From Salinarimonas sp046292825 (lineage in GTDB: Bacteria; Pseudomonadota; Alphaproteobacteria; Rhizobiales; Beijerinckiaceae), in assembly GCF_046292825.1 (NCBI RefSeq), contig NZ_JBKBQG010000019.1:1-64000 (forward strand): a DNA stretch of 64,000 nucleotides, in the 5' to 3' direction. A model generated the notes under the pieces. The model was not told the DNA's origin. It did no database searches and was given only the letters and a program-made list of their open reading frames with translations. Shown in pieces: positions 45,452 through 54,604 of the stretch; the stretch's first letter is position 1; each line of letters begins with the position of its first letter. The position numbers were made by a program, and so were the translations under genes.

Positions 45452-46585
45452 TCACCCGCTCGCGTCGCAGGTGGCGAGAAGCCCCGCCATGATTCGCCCG
45501 CGGCTCGCGAGCGTGTCGACGAGGATGTGCTCCTCGAGCGTGTGGAACTTGTCGCCCTCGACGCCGAGACCGTCGAGCGTCGGGATCCCCATCGCGCCCG
45601 TGAAATTCCCGTCCGAGCCGCCGCCGGCGCTGCGATGGGTCAGCGTCACGCCGATCGAGGCGGCGAGGGCGCGGGCGCGCTCGAACAAAGCGAGCGTCGC
45701 CGCGGAGGGCTCCCAGACCGGGCGCGTCACGCCGCGGCGGACGTGGAAGGCGACCTCGCCGGTCGCGTCGGAGAGCGCGAGCATGCGCGCGACGCCGTCG
45801 TCGAGATCCGCCTGACGCTTGGCCATCGAGAGCACCTCGCCCCGTGCCCGGCTCGCGACGCAGTTCACCCAGCGCCCGGCCTCTACGACGCCGACGCTGA
45901 ACGTGCAGTCCTCGCTCGTCATCGCCTCGATCTCGAGGATGCGCCGCGCCATCTCGCGGATCGCCGAGCGCCCCTCCGAGAGGCGCGCACCGGCATGGCT
46001 CGGCCGGCCGATCGTCTCGATCTCGAAGCGCGCGATGGCGTAGCGGCCGCTCGTGGTCTCGCCGCCGATGCCGCCGGGCTCCGGCACGAGGACGAGAGCC
46101 GCCTTCGCCGCCTCCGCCTCGATGAGATCGCGCGTCGCGGGGCTGCCGACCTCCTCGTCGCTGGTGAAGAGGATCGTGACGGGGAGCTTCGTCGGGATGC
46201 CCGCCGCCTTCAGCTGCCGCAGCGCTTCGAGCGCAAGATAGTTTCCGCCCTTCATGTCGCAGATGCCGGGACCGTAGGCGCGCGCGCCCTCGCGGCGGAA
46301 GGGGAGATCGGCGAGCGTGCCGACGGGGTGGACCGTGTCCATGTGGCCGAGGACGAGGATGCCTCTGCCGTCGGGAGAGCCGATCCGCGCGCGCAGGCAA
46401 TCGCCGAAGCCGAGGCGGCCGGGGATGCGCTCGGGCGCGGCGCCGAGATCGACGAGGTCGCGCGCGGCAAGGTCCATCATGCGGCCGACCGCCGCCGCAT
46501 CGTAGGTCGGGCTCTCGCATTCGATCCAGGGGCGCAGGCCCGCGAGCATCGCGTCGGCGTCGAAGGGCAGGCGGGCGATGTCCAT
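45452..46585 (-). CDS. M20 family metallohydrolase, glutamate carboxypeptidase (CPG2)-like
   Basis: 377 residues with a strong GGAGGT site that overlaps the end of the upstream gene. Motifs: GHMDTVHPVGT (metal His-Asp), GICDMKGGN (bridging Asp), SDEEVGS (catalytic Glu), EPGGIGG, and a C-terminal FHTLEEHI His. The SHAGARLSEGRSAI dimer-domain text is as in CPG2. It likely removes a C-terminal glutamate or a similar amide in the cytosol. Third gene of a leftward run of hydrolases. Confidence 0.9.
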   Translation of the reverse strand: MDIARLPFDADAMLAGLRPWIECESPTYDAAAVGRMMDLAARDLVDLGAAPERIPGRLGFGDCLRARIGSPDGRGILVLGHMDTVHPVGTLADLPFRREGARAYGPGICDMKGGNYLALEALRQLKAAGIPTKLPVTILFTSDEEVGSPATRDLIEAEAAKAALVLVPEPGGIGGETTSGRYAIARFEIETIGRPSHAGARLSEGRSAIREMARRILEIEAMTSEDCTFSVGVVEAGRWVNCVASRARGEVLSMAKRQADLDDGVARMLALSDATGEVAFHVRRGVTRPVWEPSAATLALFERARALAASIGVTLTHRSAGGGSDGNFTGAMGIPTLDGLGVEGDKFHTLEEHILVDTLASRGRIMAGLLATCDASG

Positions 46586-46589
46586 ACGC

Positions 46590-47759
46590 TCAGACCTCCG
46601 GCGCGGTGCGGGTCTCGACGAGACGGGCGAGCAGGCTCGCGCCGATCGGCAGGATCGAATCGTCGAGAACGAAAGCAGGATTGTGCAAGGGCACGTCGCC
46701 GCCGTGGCCGACCCAGAGATACGCCCCGGGCACGATGCGCAGCATGTCGGCGAAGTCCTCGCTCGCAAGCGAGGGCGGATGATCGGCGCGGACGCCCGAC
46801 GCCCCGACGATCTCGGCTGCGACCGCCTCGGCGGCCGCGACCGCGCGGGCATCGTTCTCGAGCACGTCGAACACGTCGCGGATCTCGAGCGCGATCTCGA
46901 CGCCATAGGCCGTGGCGAGCCCCTTGGCGAGCGCGCCGAGGCGATCGCCCATGATCGTGCGCGCCTCGCGGTGGAAATAACGCAGGGTGCCGGCGAGCCG
47001 GGCCTCGTCGGGAATGACGTTGTAGGCGCTGCCCGCCTCGATGCGGGTGATCGAGAGCACCGCCGGGTGCAGCGGGTGGACGTCGCGCGCGACGACCGAT
47101 TGCGCGCTCTGCGCGAACGCGGTCGCCACGACGACGGGGTCGCGCGCCAGGGACGGCATGGCCGCGTGCCCGCCTTTGCCGCGCACCACGATGTCGAAGA
47201 AGCTCGCCCCCGCCATCGCCGCCCCCGGCGTGATGCCCACCGCGCCGAGCGGCAGGTCGGGCGCGTTGTGGAGGGCGAAGATCTCGTCGCAGGGGAAGCG
47301 CTCGAAGAGCCCGTCGGCGATCATCGCCCGCCCGCCGCCGAGGCCCTCCTCGGCGGGCTGGAAGATCAGGATCGCGGTACCGGAGAAATCGCGGCTTGCC
47401 GCGAGATGGCGGGCGGCGCCCAAGAGCATCGTCGTGTGCCCGTCGTGGCCGCAGCCGTGGAAGAGGCCCGGCACGGTCGAGCGATAGGGGAGGTTCGTCG
47501 CCTCCTCCATCGGCAGGGCGTCCATGTCGGCGCGAAGCCCGATGCGGCGGCCGGGGCCCTTCGCGCCGGCGATCACGCCCACGACACCGGTCCCGCCGAT
47601 TCCCGCGTGAACCTCGTCGCAGCCGAAGGAGCGCAGGAGCTCGGCCACGCGCGCGGCCGTGCGGTGCTCGGCGAAGCCGATCTCGGGATGGGCGTGGAAA
47701 TCGCGCCGCCAGGCGGTCAGGTCCGCGGAGCCGGCGTCGATGGCGGGGAGGGGATTCAT
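46590..47759 (-). CDS. M20 family amidohydrolase (hippurate hydrolase / N-acyl amino acid type)
   Basis: 389 residues. Diagnostic motifs: RRDFHAHPEIGF at the N terminus, GLRADMDALPM, HGCGHDGHTTMLLGAA, FQPAEEGLGG and SEDFADML. These mark the AmhX/HipO/IAA-amino acid hydrolase group that cleaves N-acyl-amino acids. Its start overlaps the M81 gene stop by four bases (ATGA), and the next gene begins 4 bp after its own stop. The three genes form one operon. Confidence 0.92.
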   Translation of the reverse strand: MNPLPAIDAGSADLTAWRRDFHAHPEIGFAEHRTAARVAELLRSFGCDEVHAGIGGTGVVGVIAGAKGPGRRIGLRADMDALPMEEATNLPYRSTVPGLFHGCGHDGHTTMLLGAARHLAASRDFSGTAILIFQPAEEGLGGGRAMIADGLFERFPCDEIFALHNAPDLPLGAVGITPGAAMAGASFFDIVVRGKGGHAAMPSLARDPVVVATAFAQSAQSVVARDVHPLHPAVLSITRIEAGSAYNVIPDEARLAGTLRYFHREARTIMGDRLGALAKGLATAYGVEIALEIRDVFDVLENDARAVAAAEAVAAEIVGASGVRADHPPSLASEDFADMLRIVPGAYLWVGHGGDVPLHNPAFVLDDSILPIGASLLARLVETRTAPEV

Positions 47760-49312
47760 GGCTTTGGCACCTCCCGTGAGGCGGGGGGGACGAAGGCGGG
47801 GCCGTGCGGGCTGATCCGGATGCCCGGCGCGAGCCGGGTGAAGGGGAGGGCGCCGGGGTCGATCGGCATCGCGCCGGGCGCCGCCGCGACGAGGATCGCG
47901 CGGGCGATGGGGTCGAAATCGGCGCGGAAATGGACGGAGCTCTTCACGACGAGGACGTCCATGGCCTCCGGCTCGATGCCGACGTAGCGGAACATCGCCC
48001 GATCCGCCATCTGCGCCTTCGCCGAGGCGACCGCGATGCGCACGCCGCCGATCCGCAGGCAGGCGGACGGGCCGAGCCTCATGCGCGAGCCGCCGTAGAA
48101 CGCCCCGTCGGCGACGAGAACGCCGTCCGAGAGCGCCTCGACCGTGAACGTGCCCTCGAAGGGCGCATCGCCGGGGATGCCGGAGGCGCCGCCGAGCGCG
48201 AGCGCGATCCGCGCGCCGATCCCGGCCTCGTGCGCGGCGGCCGCGGCGCGCGGATCGACGATCAGACCGATCGCCGCGCGCTCGATCCCCGCCGCCACGA
48301 GGGCGCGCAGCAGGCCGGTCGTGTCCGAATCGCCGCCCGCGCCCGGATTGTCCTGGGTGTCGGCGATCACGACCGGCCCGCCCTCGCGCGCGGCGATCGA
48401 GCGTGCCCGCGCCACCGCCTCCTCGGGAGAGAGCGCCTCGCCGGCGAAGCCGCCCTCGGCCGCGATCACGCGGGCCGCGAGCGCGTCCGCCGCGCGCTCG
48501 GCGCTTTCGGAATCGTCGGCATAGCCGAGGATCGCGGGCGCGCAATCGGGGATGTCGGCGGCGGGGAAGCCCGGAAGGAAGGAGAGGGAGGCGATCGCGG
48601 GATCGGTCGCCTCGGCCTGCGCGAGCGCGGCGTAGATGGAGCGCGCCGGCTCGAGATCCGTGCATTGCCACACGGTCGGGATCAGGAAGGGGATCTGCCG
48701 AAACGCCTTGGCGAGGGGGCGACCGTCGATAAGGCGCAGGAGGAGGGCGATGGCGCGCTCGCCGGTGCGCGCCATGTCGACATGCGGATAGGTGCGGAAG
48801 GCGACGAGCGCGTCCGCCGCCTCGACCATGCGCCTGGAGACGTTGCCGTGCAGGTCGAGCGCGGCGACGAGGGGCACGCCCGGCCCGATCAGCGCGCGAA
48901 CGCGCGAGAGGATCTCGCCCTCGCCGTCCTCCACGTGCTCGGCGACCATGGCGCCGTGGAGATCGAGGAAGACCCCGTCGAGGGGGCCCGCCGCTTCCAG
49001 ATGCGCGAGGAGGCGCCCGAGGATCTCCTCGAAGGCCTCGCGCGTGACGTGGGCCGACGGGACGGCGGCCGTCCAGAGCGTCGGCACGATGCGCAGGCCC
49101 GCGGCGCGAGCCGCATCGAGCGCGCCGGCGATCCCGATATTCACGCCGTCGACCGCCGGGAGCATCGCCTCGCCCTCGGCGAGACCCGGCCAGCCGCCGC
49201 CCTCGTGAAAATGGGCAAGCGTGGCCTTGGTCGGCGCGAAGGTGTTCGTCTCGTGGAGGAAGCCGCCGATCGCGATGCGGGGCCTCGCCTCGTCTGCGTC
49301 GTCGCGCGCCAT
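47756..49312 (-). CDS. M81 family metallopeptidase (MlrC-like)
   Basis: 518 residues. The N-terminal GGFLHETNTF is the signature of the M81/DUF1485 family; DLHGAM, DLHGNVS and TYPHVDMARTG (metal and active-site region) and DTQDNPGAGGDSDTT follow. MlrC of the microcystin pathway is the named member, but most homologs act on unknown peptides or amides. First gene of the leftward hydrolase operon, divergent from the amidase gene across 202 bp. Confidence 0.9.
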   Translation of the reverse strand: MARDDADEARPRIAIGGFLHETNTFAPTKATLAHFHEGGGWPGLAEGEAMLPAVDGVNIGIAGALDAARAAGLRIVPTLWTAAVPSAHVTREAFEEILGRLLAHLEAAGPLDGVFLDLHGAMVAEHVEDGEGEILSRVRALIGPGVPLVAALDLHGNVSRRMVEAADALVAFRTYPHVDMARTGERAIALLLRLIDGRPLAKAFRQIPFLIPTVWQCTDLEPARSIYAALAQAEATDPAIASLSFLPGFPAADIPDCAPAILGYADDSESAERAADALAARVIAAEGGFAGEALSPEEAVARARSIAAREGGPVVIADTQDNPGAGGDSDTTGLLRALVAAGIERAAIGLIVDPRAAAAAHEAGIGARIALALGGASGIPGDAPFEGTFTVEALSDGVLVADGAFYGGSRMRLGPSACLRIGGVRIAVASAKAQMADRAMFRYVGIEPEAMDVLVVKSSVHFRADFDPIARAILVAAAPGAMPIDPGALPFTRLAPGIRISPHGPAFVPPASREVPKP

Positions 49313-49514
49313 GCCCGATGGGCTCCTCTGCCTGGTTCGACGACGAGCCTAGCGGCCCCCCGTGCCGCCGTCGATGCCGCAGCGCCCGGCGCGGACGCCC
49401 ATGCCGGTGGGGTATGGGTGCGGCGTCGCGCGCATCGCGGATGGGGAGCCCGTGGCGCTTTACCCATCGTGAGAGCCCGGCCTAGGCTCGGGGGGCACGT
49501 GACAGGGAGTGGTC

Positions 49515-50930
49515 ATGACCGACATCCACGATCTCGACGCCGCCGCCCTCGCCGCAGCCTATCGCGCGCGCGCACTCTCCCCCGTCGAGGCGACGCGCCA
49601 TCTGATCGCGCGGCGCGACGCGATGGAGCCGGCGATCCGGGCCTTCACCCATGTCGACGACGACGCGGCGCTCGCGGCCGCGCGAGCCTCCGAGGCGCGC
49701 TGGCGGGCCGGCGCGGCCCTCGGTCCGGTGGACGGCGTGCCCGCGACGATCAAGGAGAACGTCGCCGTCGCCGGCTGGCCCTCGGCGCGCGGCTCGGTCG
49801 CGCTCGAGAGCCCGCCTTATGAGGACGACGCGCCCGCGACGATGCGGCTGCGCGAGGCGGGCGCGGTGCTTTTGGGCCAGACGGCGATGCCCGAATTCGG
49901 CTGGAAGGGCCTCGGCGACAGCCCCGCCCACGGTGTCACCCGCAATCCATACGACCTCGCGCGCTCGCCGGGAGGCTCCTCGGCGGGAGCGGCTGCGGCG
50001 GCGGCGCTCGGGATCGGCGTCCTGCATATCGGCACCGACGGGCTCGGCTCGGTGCGCATCCCCTGCGCCTTCACCGGGCTACCCGGCCTGAAACCCACCT
50101 CCGGCCGGGTGCCCGCCTGGCCGGCTTCGCCGATGGGGCTCCTCGCGATCCTCGGGCCGATGGCGCGGAGCCTCGCCGACGTCGCGCTCCTGTTCGAGCT
50201 GATGGCGCGCCCGGACGATCGGGATTCGCTCGCGACGACCGAGGCGGCGCCTGCGGCGCGCGCGGGGCTCGAGGCGGGCGTGCGCGGCCTGCGCGCGGCC
50301 TGGAGCCCGCGTCTCGGCTATGTCGTGGGCCTCGATCCGCGGATCGAAGCCGCCTGCGAAGCCGCGCTCGCGCCGCTGCAGGCGGCGGGCCTCGCGATCG
50401 AGGCGCGCGACCCGGGATTCGCGGATCCGATCGACCTGTGCAACGTCTTCTGGCATGCGGGCTCGGCCACCGTCCTGCGCAAAATACCAGAATCGCGTTG
50501 GGATATGTGCGACCCCGGCTTCCTGCGTGGCGCGCAGGCGGGCATGGCGCTGCCGGCGGTGCGTTATGCGGAGGCGATCGCCGAGCGCGCATCCTTCGTC
50601 GAAGCCATGCGCCGCTTCCACGAACGCTTCGATTTCCTGATCACGCCGACGATGCCGATCCCGGCCGTGCCGATCGGAGCCGACCTGCCGCCGGGATGGG
50701 CACACGGGACGGATTGGACCTCCTGGTCGCCCTATACCTATCCCTTCAACCTCTCGGGCCAGCCGGCCGTGACGGTGCCCGTCGGCCTCACCGAGGACGG
50801 ATTGCCGATCGGGCTGCAGATCGTCGGCCGGCGGGGGGAGGATGTGCGGGTCCTCGCGACCGCGCGCGTGATCGAAGCCGCGATCGCGTACGTCCATCCC
50901 GACACGCCCCGCGGCATGCCGCTTGCTTAA
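49515..50930 (+). CDS. Amidase signature family enzyme
   Basis: 471 residues from ATG 49515 (AGGGA upstream; GTG 49509 is an alternative). The Ser-cisSer-Lys triad is visible: Lys80 in VPATIKENV, Ser155 in SPGGSSAG, and Ser179 in GTDGLGSVRIPC. In most relatives the third motif is GTDTGGS; here Gly-Leu replaces Thr-Gly. Cleaves amides to acids and ammonia or amines. Same strand as the peptide ABC operon 118 bp downstream, so it may act on the imported substrate. Confidence 0.92.
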   Translation: MTDIHDLDAAALAAAYRARALSPVEATRHLIARRDAMEPAIRAFTHVDDDAALAAARASEARWRAGAALGPVDGVPATIKENVAVAGWPSARGSVALESPPYEDDAPATMRLREAGAVLLGQTAMPEFGWKGLGDSPAHGVTRNPYDLARSPGGSSAGAAAAAALGIGVLHIGTDGLGSVRIPCAFTGLPGLKPTSGRVPAWPASPMGLLAILGPMARSLADVALLFELMARPDDRDSLATTEAAPAARAGLEAGVRGLRAAWSPRLGYVVGLDPRIEAACEAALAPLQAAGLAIEARDPGFADPIDLCNVFWHAGSATVLRKIPESRWDMCDPGFLRGAQAGMALPAVRYAEAIAERASFVEAMRRFHERFDFLITPTMPIPAVPIGADLPPGWAHGTDWTSWSPYTYPFNLSGQPAVTVPVGLTEDGLPIGLQIVGRRGEDVRVLATARVIEAAIAYVHPDTPRGMPLA

Positions 50931-51048
50931 TCGTGACTATCGCGTGAGCAGATGCGGGGCAGAGCGTGCTTGACCATGGGTCAACCCCCGTGCTCCGATC
51001 CGAAATCCGGTCTCGACGCCGGAGGCGAACGAACAAAGGGGAACGACA

Positions 51049-52653
51049 ATGCGGATCAAGACCACCCGCCGACAATTCCTCGCCGGCGCCGCCGCGGCGA
51101 CAGGGGCGGCGACCCTGCCCTTCGGGGCCCTGCCGGCGCGTGCGGCGCCGAGCGGCATCCTGCGCGTCATCCCGCACGCCTCTCTGACGATCCTCGATCC
51201 GGTGGCGACGACGGGCTATATCGTCCGCAACCACGGCTACATGATCTTCGACACCCTGTTCGCGCAGGACGCGAACCTCCAGGTCCAGCCGCAGATGGCG
51301 AGCGGGGTCGAGATCTCCGACGACCGCCTGACCTACCGCATCTCGCTGCGCGACGGCCTCGCCTGGCACGACGGCAGCCCGGTCACGGCCGAGGATTGCG
51401 CGCTCTCGCTGATCCGCTGGGGCAAGGTCGACGGCATGGGCCGGCGCCTGTTCACCTATGTCGAGGAATGCACGCACGACGGCACGGACACGATCGTCCT
51501 GAAGCTGTCGCGGCCCTACGGGCTCGTGCTGCAATCGATCGGCAAATTGTCGACGAACGTGCCCTTCATGATGCCCAAGCGCCTCGCCGAGAAGCCGCAT
51601 ACCGAGCGGCTAACGGCCGAGGAGCAGATCGGCTCGGGCCCCTTCAAGTTCGTGGCGAGCGAGTTCCGGCCCGGCGCCCGCGTCGTCTACGAGCGCAACG
51701 CGGATTACGTCCCGCGCGACGAACCCGCCTCGAACGCCGCCGGCGGGAAGGTGGTGCATCTGGAAGGCGTCGAGTGGATCAACTTCCCCGATCCGAACAC
51801 GCAGCTCAACGCGCTCATGACGGGCGAGGTCGATTATTGGGAGCAGGTGCCCGCCGATCTCGTGCCGATCGTCGGCTCGATGCCGGGGGTGAACGTCCAG
51901 AACTTCAACCCGCTCGGCAATGTCGGCATGGCCCGCTTCAACAGCCTCGTCGGCCCGAGCGACAATCCCGGCGTGCGCCGCGCGATCGTGCGGGCGCTCG
52001 ATCAGACCTCGCTCCTGCAGGCGGCGGTCGGCTCGCCGGACTTCTACCAGACCTGCCATTCGGTCTTCCCCTGCGGGACGACCTTCGCGAACGACGCGGG
52101 CTCCGAGCTGATCGCCGAGCCGGATCTCGAGGACGCGCGGCGCATCCTCGCGGAATCGGGCTATGACGGCGAGCGCTTCGTCATCCTCGCGACGACCGAC
52201 ATCCCGGTCCAGACGAACTACATCCAGGTCGTCGCCGACACGATGCGGCGCATCGGCATCAATGTCGACGCGCAGGCGATGGACTGGGCGACGGTGCTCC
52301 AGCGCCGCACGAGCCGCAATCCCGTCGACGACGGCGGCTGGAACATGTTCGTGACCTGGTGGGAAGGCGCCGACCTCCTCGATCCCGTGGTGCAGTTCGC
52401 CCTCTCGGCGGCGGGCGACGGCGCCTGGGTCGGCTGGGCGGACGATCCTCGGATCGAGGAGATCCGCACGCGCTTCGCGGAAGCGGCCTCGACGGAAGAG
52501 CAGCTGCAGCTCGCCCGCGACGTCCAGGAAGCCTTCTTCGAGCAGAACTTCCACGCGATGCTCGGGCAGTTCTTCGTGCCGACGGGCTTCCGGGAGAACG
52601 TCACCGGCATCCTCGAGGCGCCGCCCTTCTTCTGGAACATCCAGAAGAGCTGA
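51049..52653 (+). CDS. ABC transporter periplasmic binding protein, family 5 (peptide/nickel type), Tat-exported
   Basis: 534 residues. The N terminus TTRRQFL is a twin-arginine motif, followed by a hydrophobic stretch and a cleavage site near ARA-AP (residue 32). The mature part has family 5 hallmarks: LDPVATTGYIVRNHGYMIFDTL, RDGLAWHDGSPVTAEDC, GPFKFVASEF and NFNPLGNVGMARFN (each a region). Export folded suggests it is assembled before crossing the membrane. First gene of a four-gene importer operon. Ligand unknown. Confidence 0.95.
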   Translation: MRIKTTRRQFLAGAAAATGAATLPFGALPARAAPSGILRVIPHASLTILDPVATTGYIVRNHGYMIFDTLFAQDANLQVQPQMASGVEISDDRLTYRISLRDGLAWHDGSPVTAEDCALSLIRWGKVDGMGRRLFTYVEECTHDGTDTIVLKLSRPYGLVLQSIGKLSTNVPFMMPKRLAEKPHTERLTAEEQIGSGPFKFVASEFRPGARVVYERNADYVPRDEPASNAAGGKVVHLEGVEWINFPDPNTQLNALMTGEVDYWEQVPADLVPIVGSMPGVNVQNFNPLGNVGMARFNSLVGPSDNPGVRRAIVRALDQTSLLQAAVGSPDFYQTCHSVFPCGTTFANDAGSELIAEPDLEDARRILAESGYDGERFVILATTDIPVQTNYIQVVADTMRRIGINVDAQAMDWATVLQRRTSRNPVDDGGWNMFVTWWEGADLLDPVVQFALSAAGDGAWVGWADDPRIEEIRTRFAEAASTEEQLQLARDVQEAFFEQNFHAMLGQFFVPTGFRENVTGILEAPPFFWNIQKS

Positions 52654-52665
52654 TCGCGAGAGGTC

Positions 52666-52693
52666 CCGGCGCGCGCGTCCGCGGGCGCGCCGG
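52666..52693 (+). promoter_or_regulatory. Intercistronic hairpin between binding protein and permease
   Basis: CCGGCGCGC (52666-52674) and GCGCGCCGG (52685-52693) form a perfect 9 bp stem with a 10-base loop in the 63 bp gap. Hairpins in this position commonly protect the upstream mRNA or attenuate, so that the binding protein is made in excess over the membrane parts. Confidence 0.6.
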
Positions 52694-52716
52694 TCCTCCT
52701 CCCTTCGGGAAACGCC

Positions 52717-53655
52717 ATGCTCGTCCTCGTCCTGCAACGCCTCCTCTCGACGATCCCGGTGCTGCTCGTCGTCGCCGTCGTCGTCTTCATGATGCTGCGC
52801 GTATCGGGCGATCCGGCCGCGATCCTCGCGGGCGACACCGCGACGAGCGAGCAGATCGCCGCCGTGCGCGAGGCGCTCGGCCTCGATCGGCCGGTCTGGG
52901 AGCAGTTCCTCGCCTGGTTCGGCCAGGTCCTGCGCGGGGATCTCGGTCAATCCCTGTTCACGGGCCTGCCCGTGACGACGCTGATCGCCCAGCGCATCGA
53001 GCCGACCCTGATGCTCGCGACGACGACGATCGTGTTCTCGGTCCTCGTCGCGGTGCCGCTCGGCGTGCTCGCCGCCTGGCGCTCGGGGACCTGGATCGAT
53101 CGCGGGGTGATGGTCTTCGCCGTGCTCGGCTTCTCGGTGCCGGTCTTCGTGCTCGGCTACGTCCTGATGCTCGGCTTCTCGATCAATCTGCGCTGGTTTC
53201 CCGTCCAGGGCTATACGAGCCCCTTCGTCGATTTCCGCGCCTTCGCCTCGCAGATCGTGCTGCCGACGCTGACGCTCTCGTGCATCTACGTCGCGCTCAT
53301 CGCCCGCATCACCCGTGCGAGCGTGCTCGAAGTGCTCAACGAGGACTATATCCGCACGGCCCGCGCCAAGGGGCAGATCGAGCGCACCGTCCTCTTCCGC
53401 CACGCGCTGCGCAACGCCGCCGTGCCGATCGTCACGGTGATCGGGCTCGGCGTCGCGCTGCTCATCGGCGGCGTCGTCGTCACCGAGAGCGTTTTCAACA
53501 TTCCCGGCCTCGGCCGGCTCGTCGTCGATGCGATCACGCGGCGCGACTACCCGATCATCCAGGGGCTGATCCTGTTCTTCGCGCTCGTCTACGTCGTGCT
53601 CAACCTGATCATCGACCTGACCTACACCCTGCTCGACCCGAGGATCCGCTATTGA
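52717..53655 (+). CDS. Peptide ABC transporter permease (DppB/OppB type)
   Basis: 312 residues with six membrane helices. It begins MLVLVLQRLLSTIPVLLVVAVVVF. The coupling EAA-type loop is YIRTARAKGQIERTVLFRHALRNA (in part), and the GGVVVTESVFNIPGLGRLVVDAI segment is diagnostic. Stop overlaps the next gene start by four bases. Confidence 0.95.
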   Translation: MLVLVLQRLLSTIPVLLVVAVVVFMMLRVSGDPAAILAGDTATSEQIAAVREALGLDRPVWEQFLAWFGQVLRGDLGQSLFTGLPVTTLIAQRIEPTLMLATTTIVFSVLVAVPLGVLAAWRSGTWIDRGVMVFAVLGFSVPVFVLGYVLMLGFSINLRWFPVQGYTSPFVDFRAFASQIVLPTLTLSCIYVALIARITRASVLEVLNEDYIRTARAKGQIERTVLFRHALRNAAVPIVTVIGLGVALLIGGVVVTESVFNIPGLGRLVVDAITRRDYPIIQGLILFFALVYVVLNLIIDLTYTLLDPRIRY

Positions 53656-54593
53656 GCCCCGCGCCCGACACCACCGTCGCGCCGGGTGCGAGCCCGGCCG
53701 AGACCGACGCCGACCTCGAGGCCGCGCCGCCGAGGCGGCCCGCCTCGCGCCTCTCCGCGACCCTCGCGCTCGTGCGGCGCTACCCGCTGGCCGCGCTCGC
53801 CGCCCTCGTGCTCGCCGCGATCGCGCTCGGCGCCATCTTCGCGCCCTTCATGGGGACGACCGACCCGACCGCGCTCGCGCCGGCACGGCGGCTCGCGGGC
53901 GCCTCCGCCGAGAACTGGCTCGGCACGGATCATCTGGGCCGCGACATCTGGAGCCGTCTCGTCTTCGGCGCGCGGGTGTCGGTCGTGGTCGGCCTCGCGG
54001 TGGCGGTGCTCGCGATCGTGGTTGGCCTGGTGATCGGGCTGTTCACGGGCTTCATCCGCTGGCTCGACCCGATCGTGATGCGCGTGATGGACGGGCTCAT
54101 GGCGATCCCCGGCATCCTGCTCGCGATCGCCCTCGTCTCGGTCTCGGGCGCGAGCATCACCACCGTCATCATCGCCATCGTGGTGCCGGAAGTGCCGCGC
54201 GTCGTGCGCCTCGTGCGCGCGGTGGTGCTCTCGGTGCGCGAGGAGCCCTATGTCGAGGCGGCGATCTCGGTCGGCACGCCGCTCGTGAAGATCCTGTGGC
54301 GCCACGTCCTGCCCAATTGCGTGCCGCCGCTGATCGTGCAGGCGACCTACGTCGCCGCCTCCGCGATGCTGACCGAGGCGATCCTCTCCTTCCTCGGCGC
54401 CGGCACGCCGCCGACCGTGCCCTCCTGGGGCAACATGGTCGCGGAGGCGCGGCTCCTCTTCCAGATCGCGCCGTGGAACCTGCTCTATCCCGGCATCGCG
54501 CTCGCGATCACGATCCTCGCGGTGAACATCCTGGGCGACGCGCTGCGCGACCGCCTCGATCCGAAACTCGCCAAGCGCGTCGGCCAGAGGTGA
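53652..54593 (+). CDS. Peptide ABC transporter permease (DppC/OppC type), TTG start
   Basis: 313 residues from TTG 53652 in the overlap TTGA with the upstream stop. The N-terminal 40 residues are polar; helices follow. Landmarks: LGTDHLGRDIWSRLVFGARVS, EAAISVGTPLVKILWRHVLPN (EAA loop) and FLGAGTPPTVPSWGNM (each region is family-typical). The only start codon positioned for coupling is TTG, which suggests translation depends on the upstream gene. Confidence 0.92.
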   Translation: MSPAPDTTVAPGASPAETDADLEAAPPRRPASRLSATLALVRRYPLAALAALVLAAIALGAIFAPFMGTTDPTALAPARRLAGASAENWLGTDHLGRDIWSRLVFGARVSVVVGLAVAVLAIVVGLVIGLFTGFIRWLDPIVMRVMDGLMAIPGILLAIALVSVSGASITTVIIAIVVPEVPRVVRLVRAVVLSVREEPYVEAAISVGTPLVKILWRHVLPNCVPPLIVQATYVAASAMLTEAILSFLGAGTPPTVPSWGNMVAEARLLFQIAPWNLLYPGIALAITILAVNILGDALRDRLDPKLAKRVGQR

Positions 54594-54604
54594 GGGAGGC
54601 GGCG

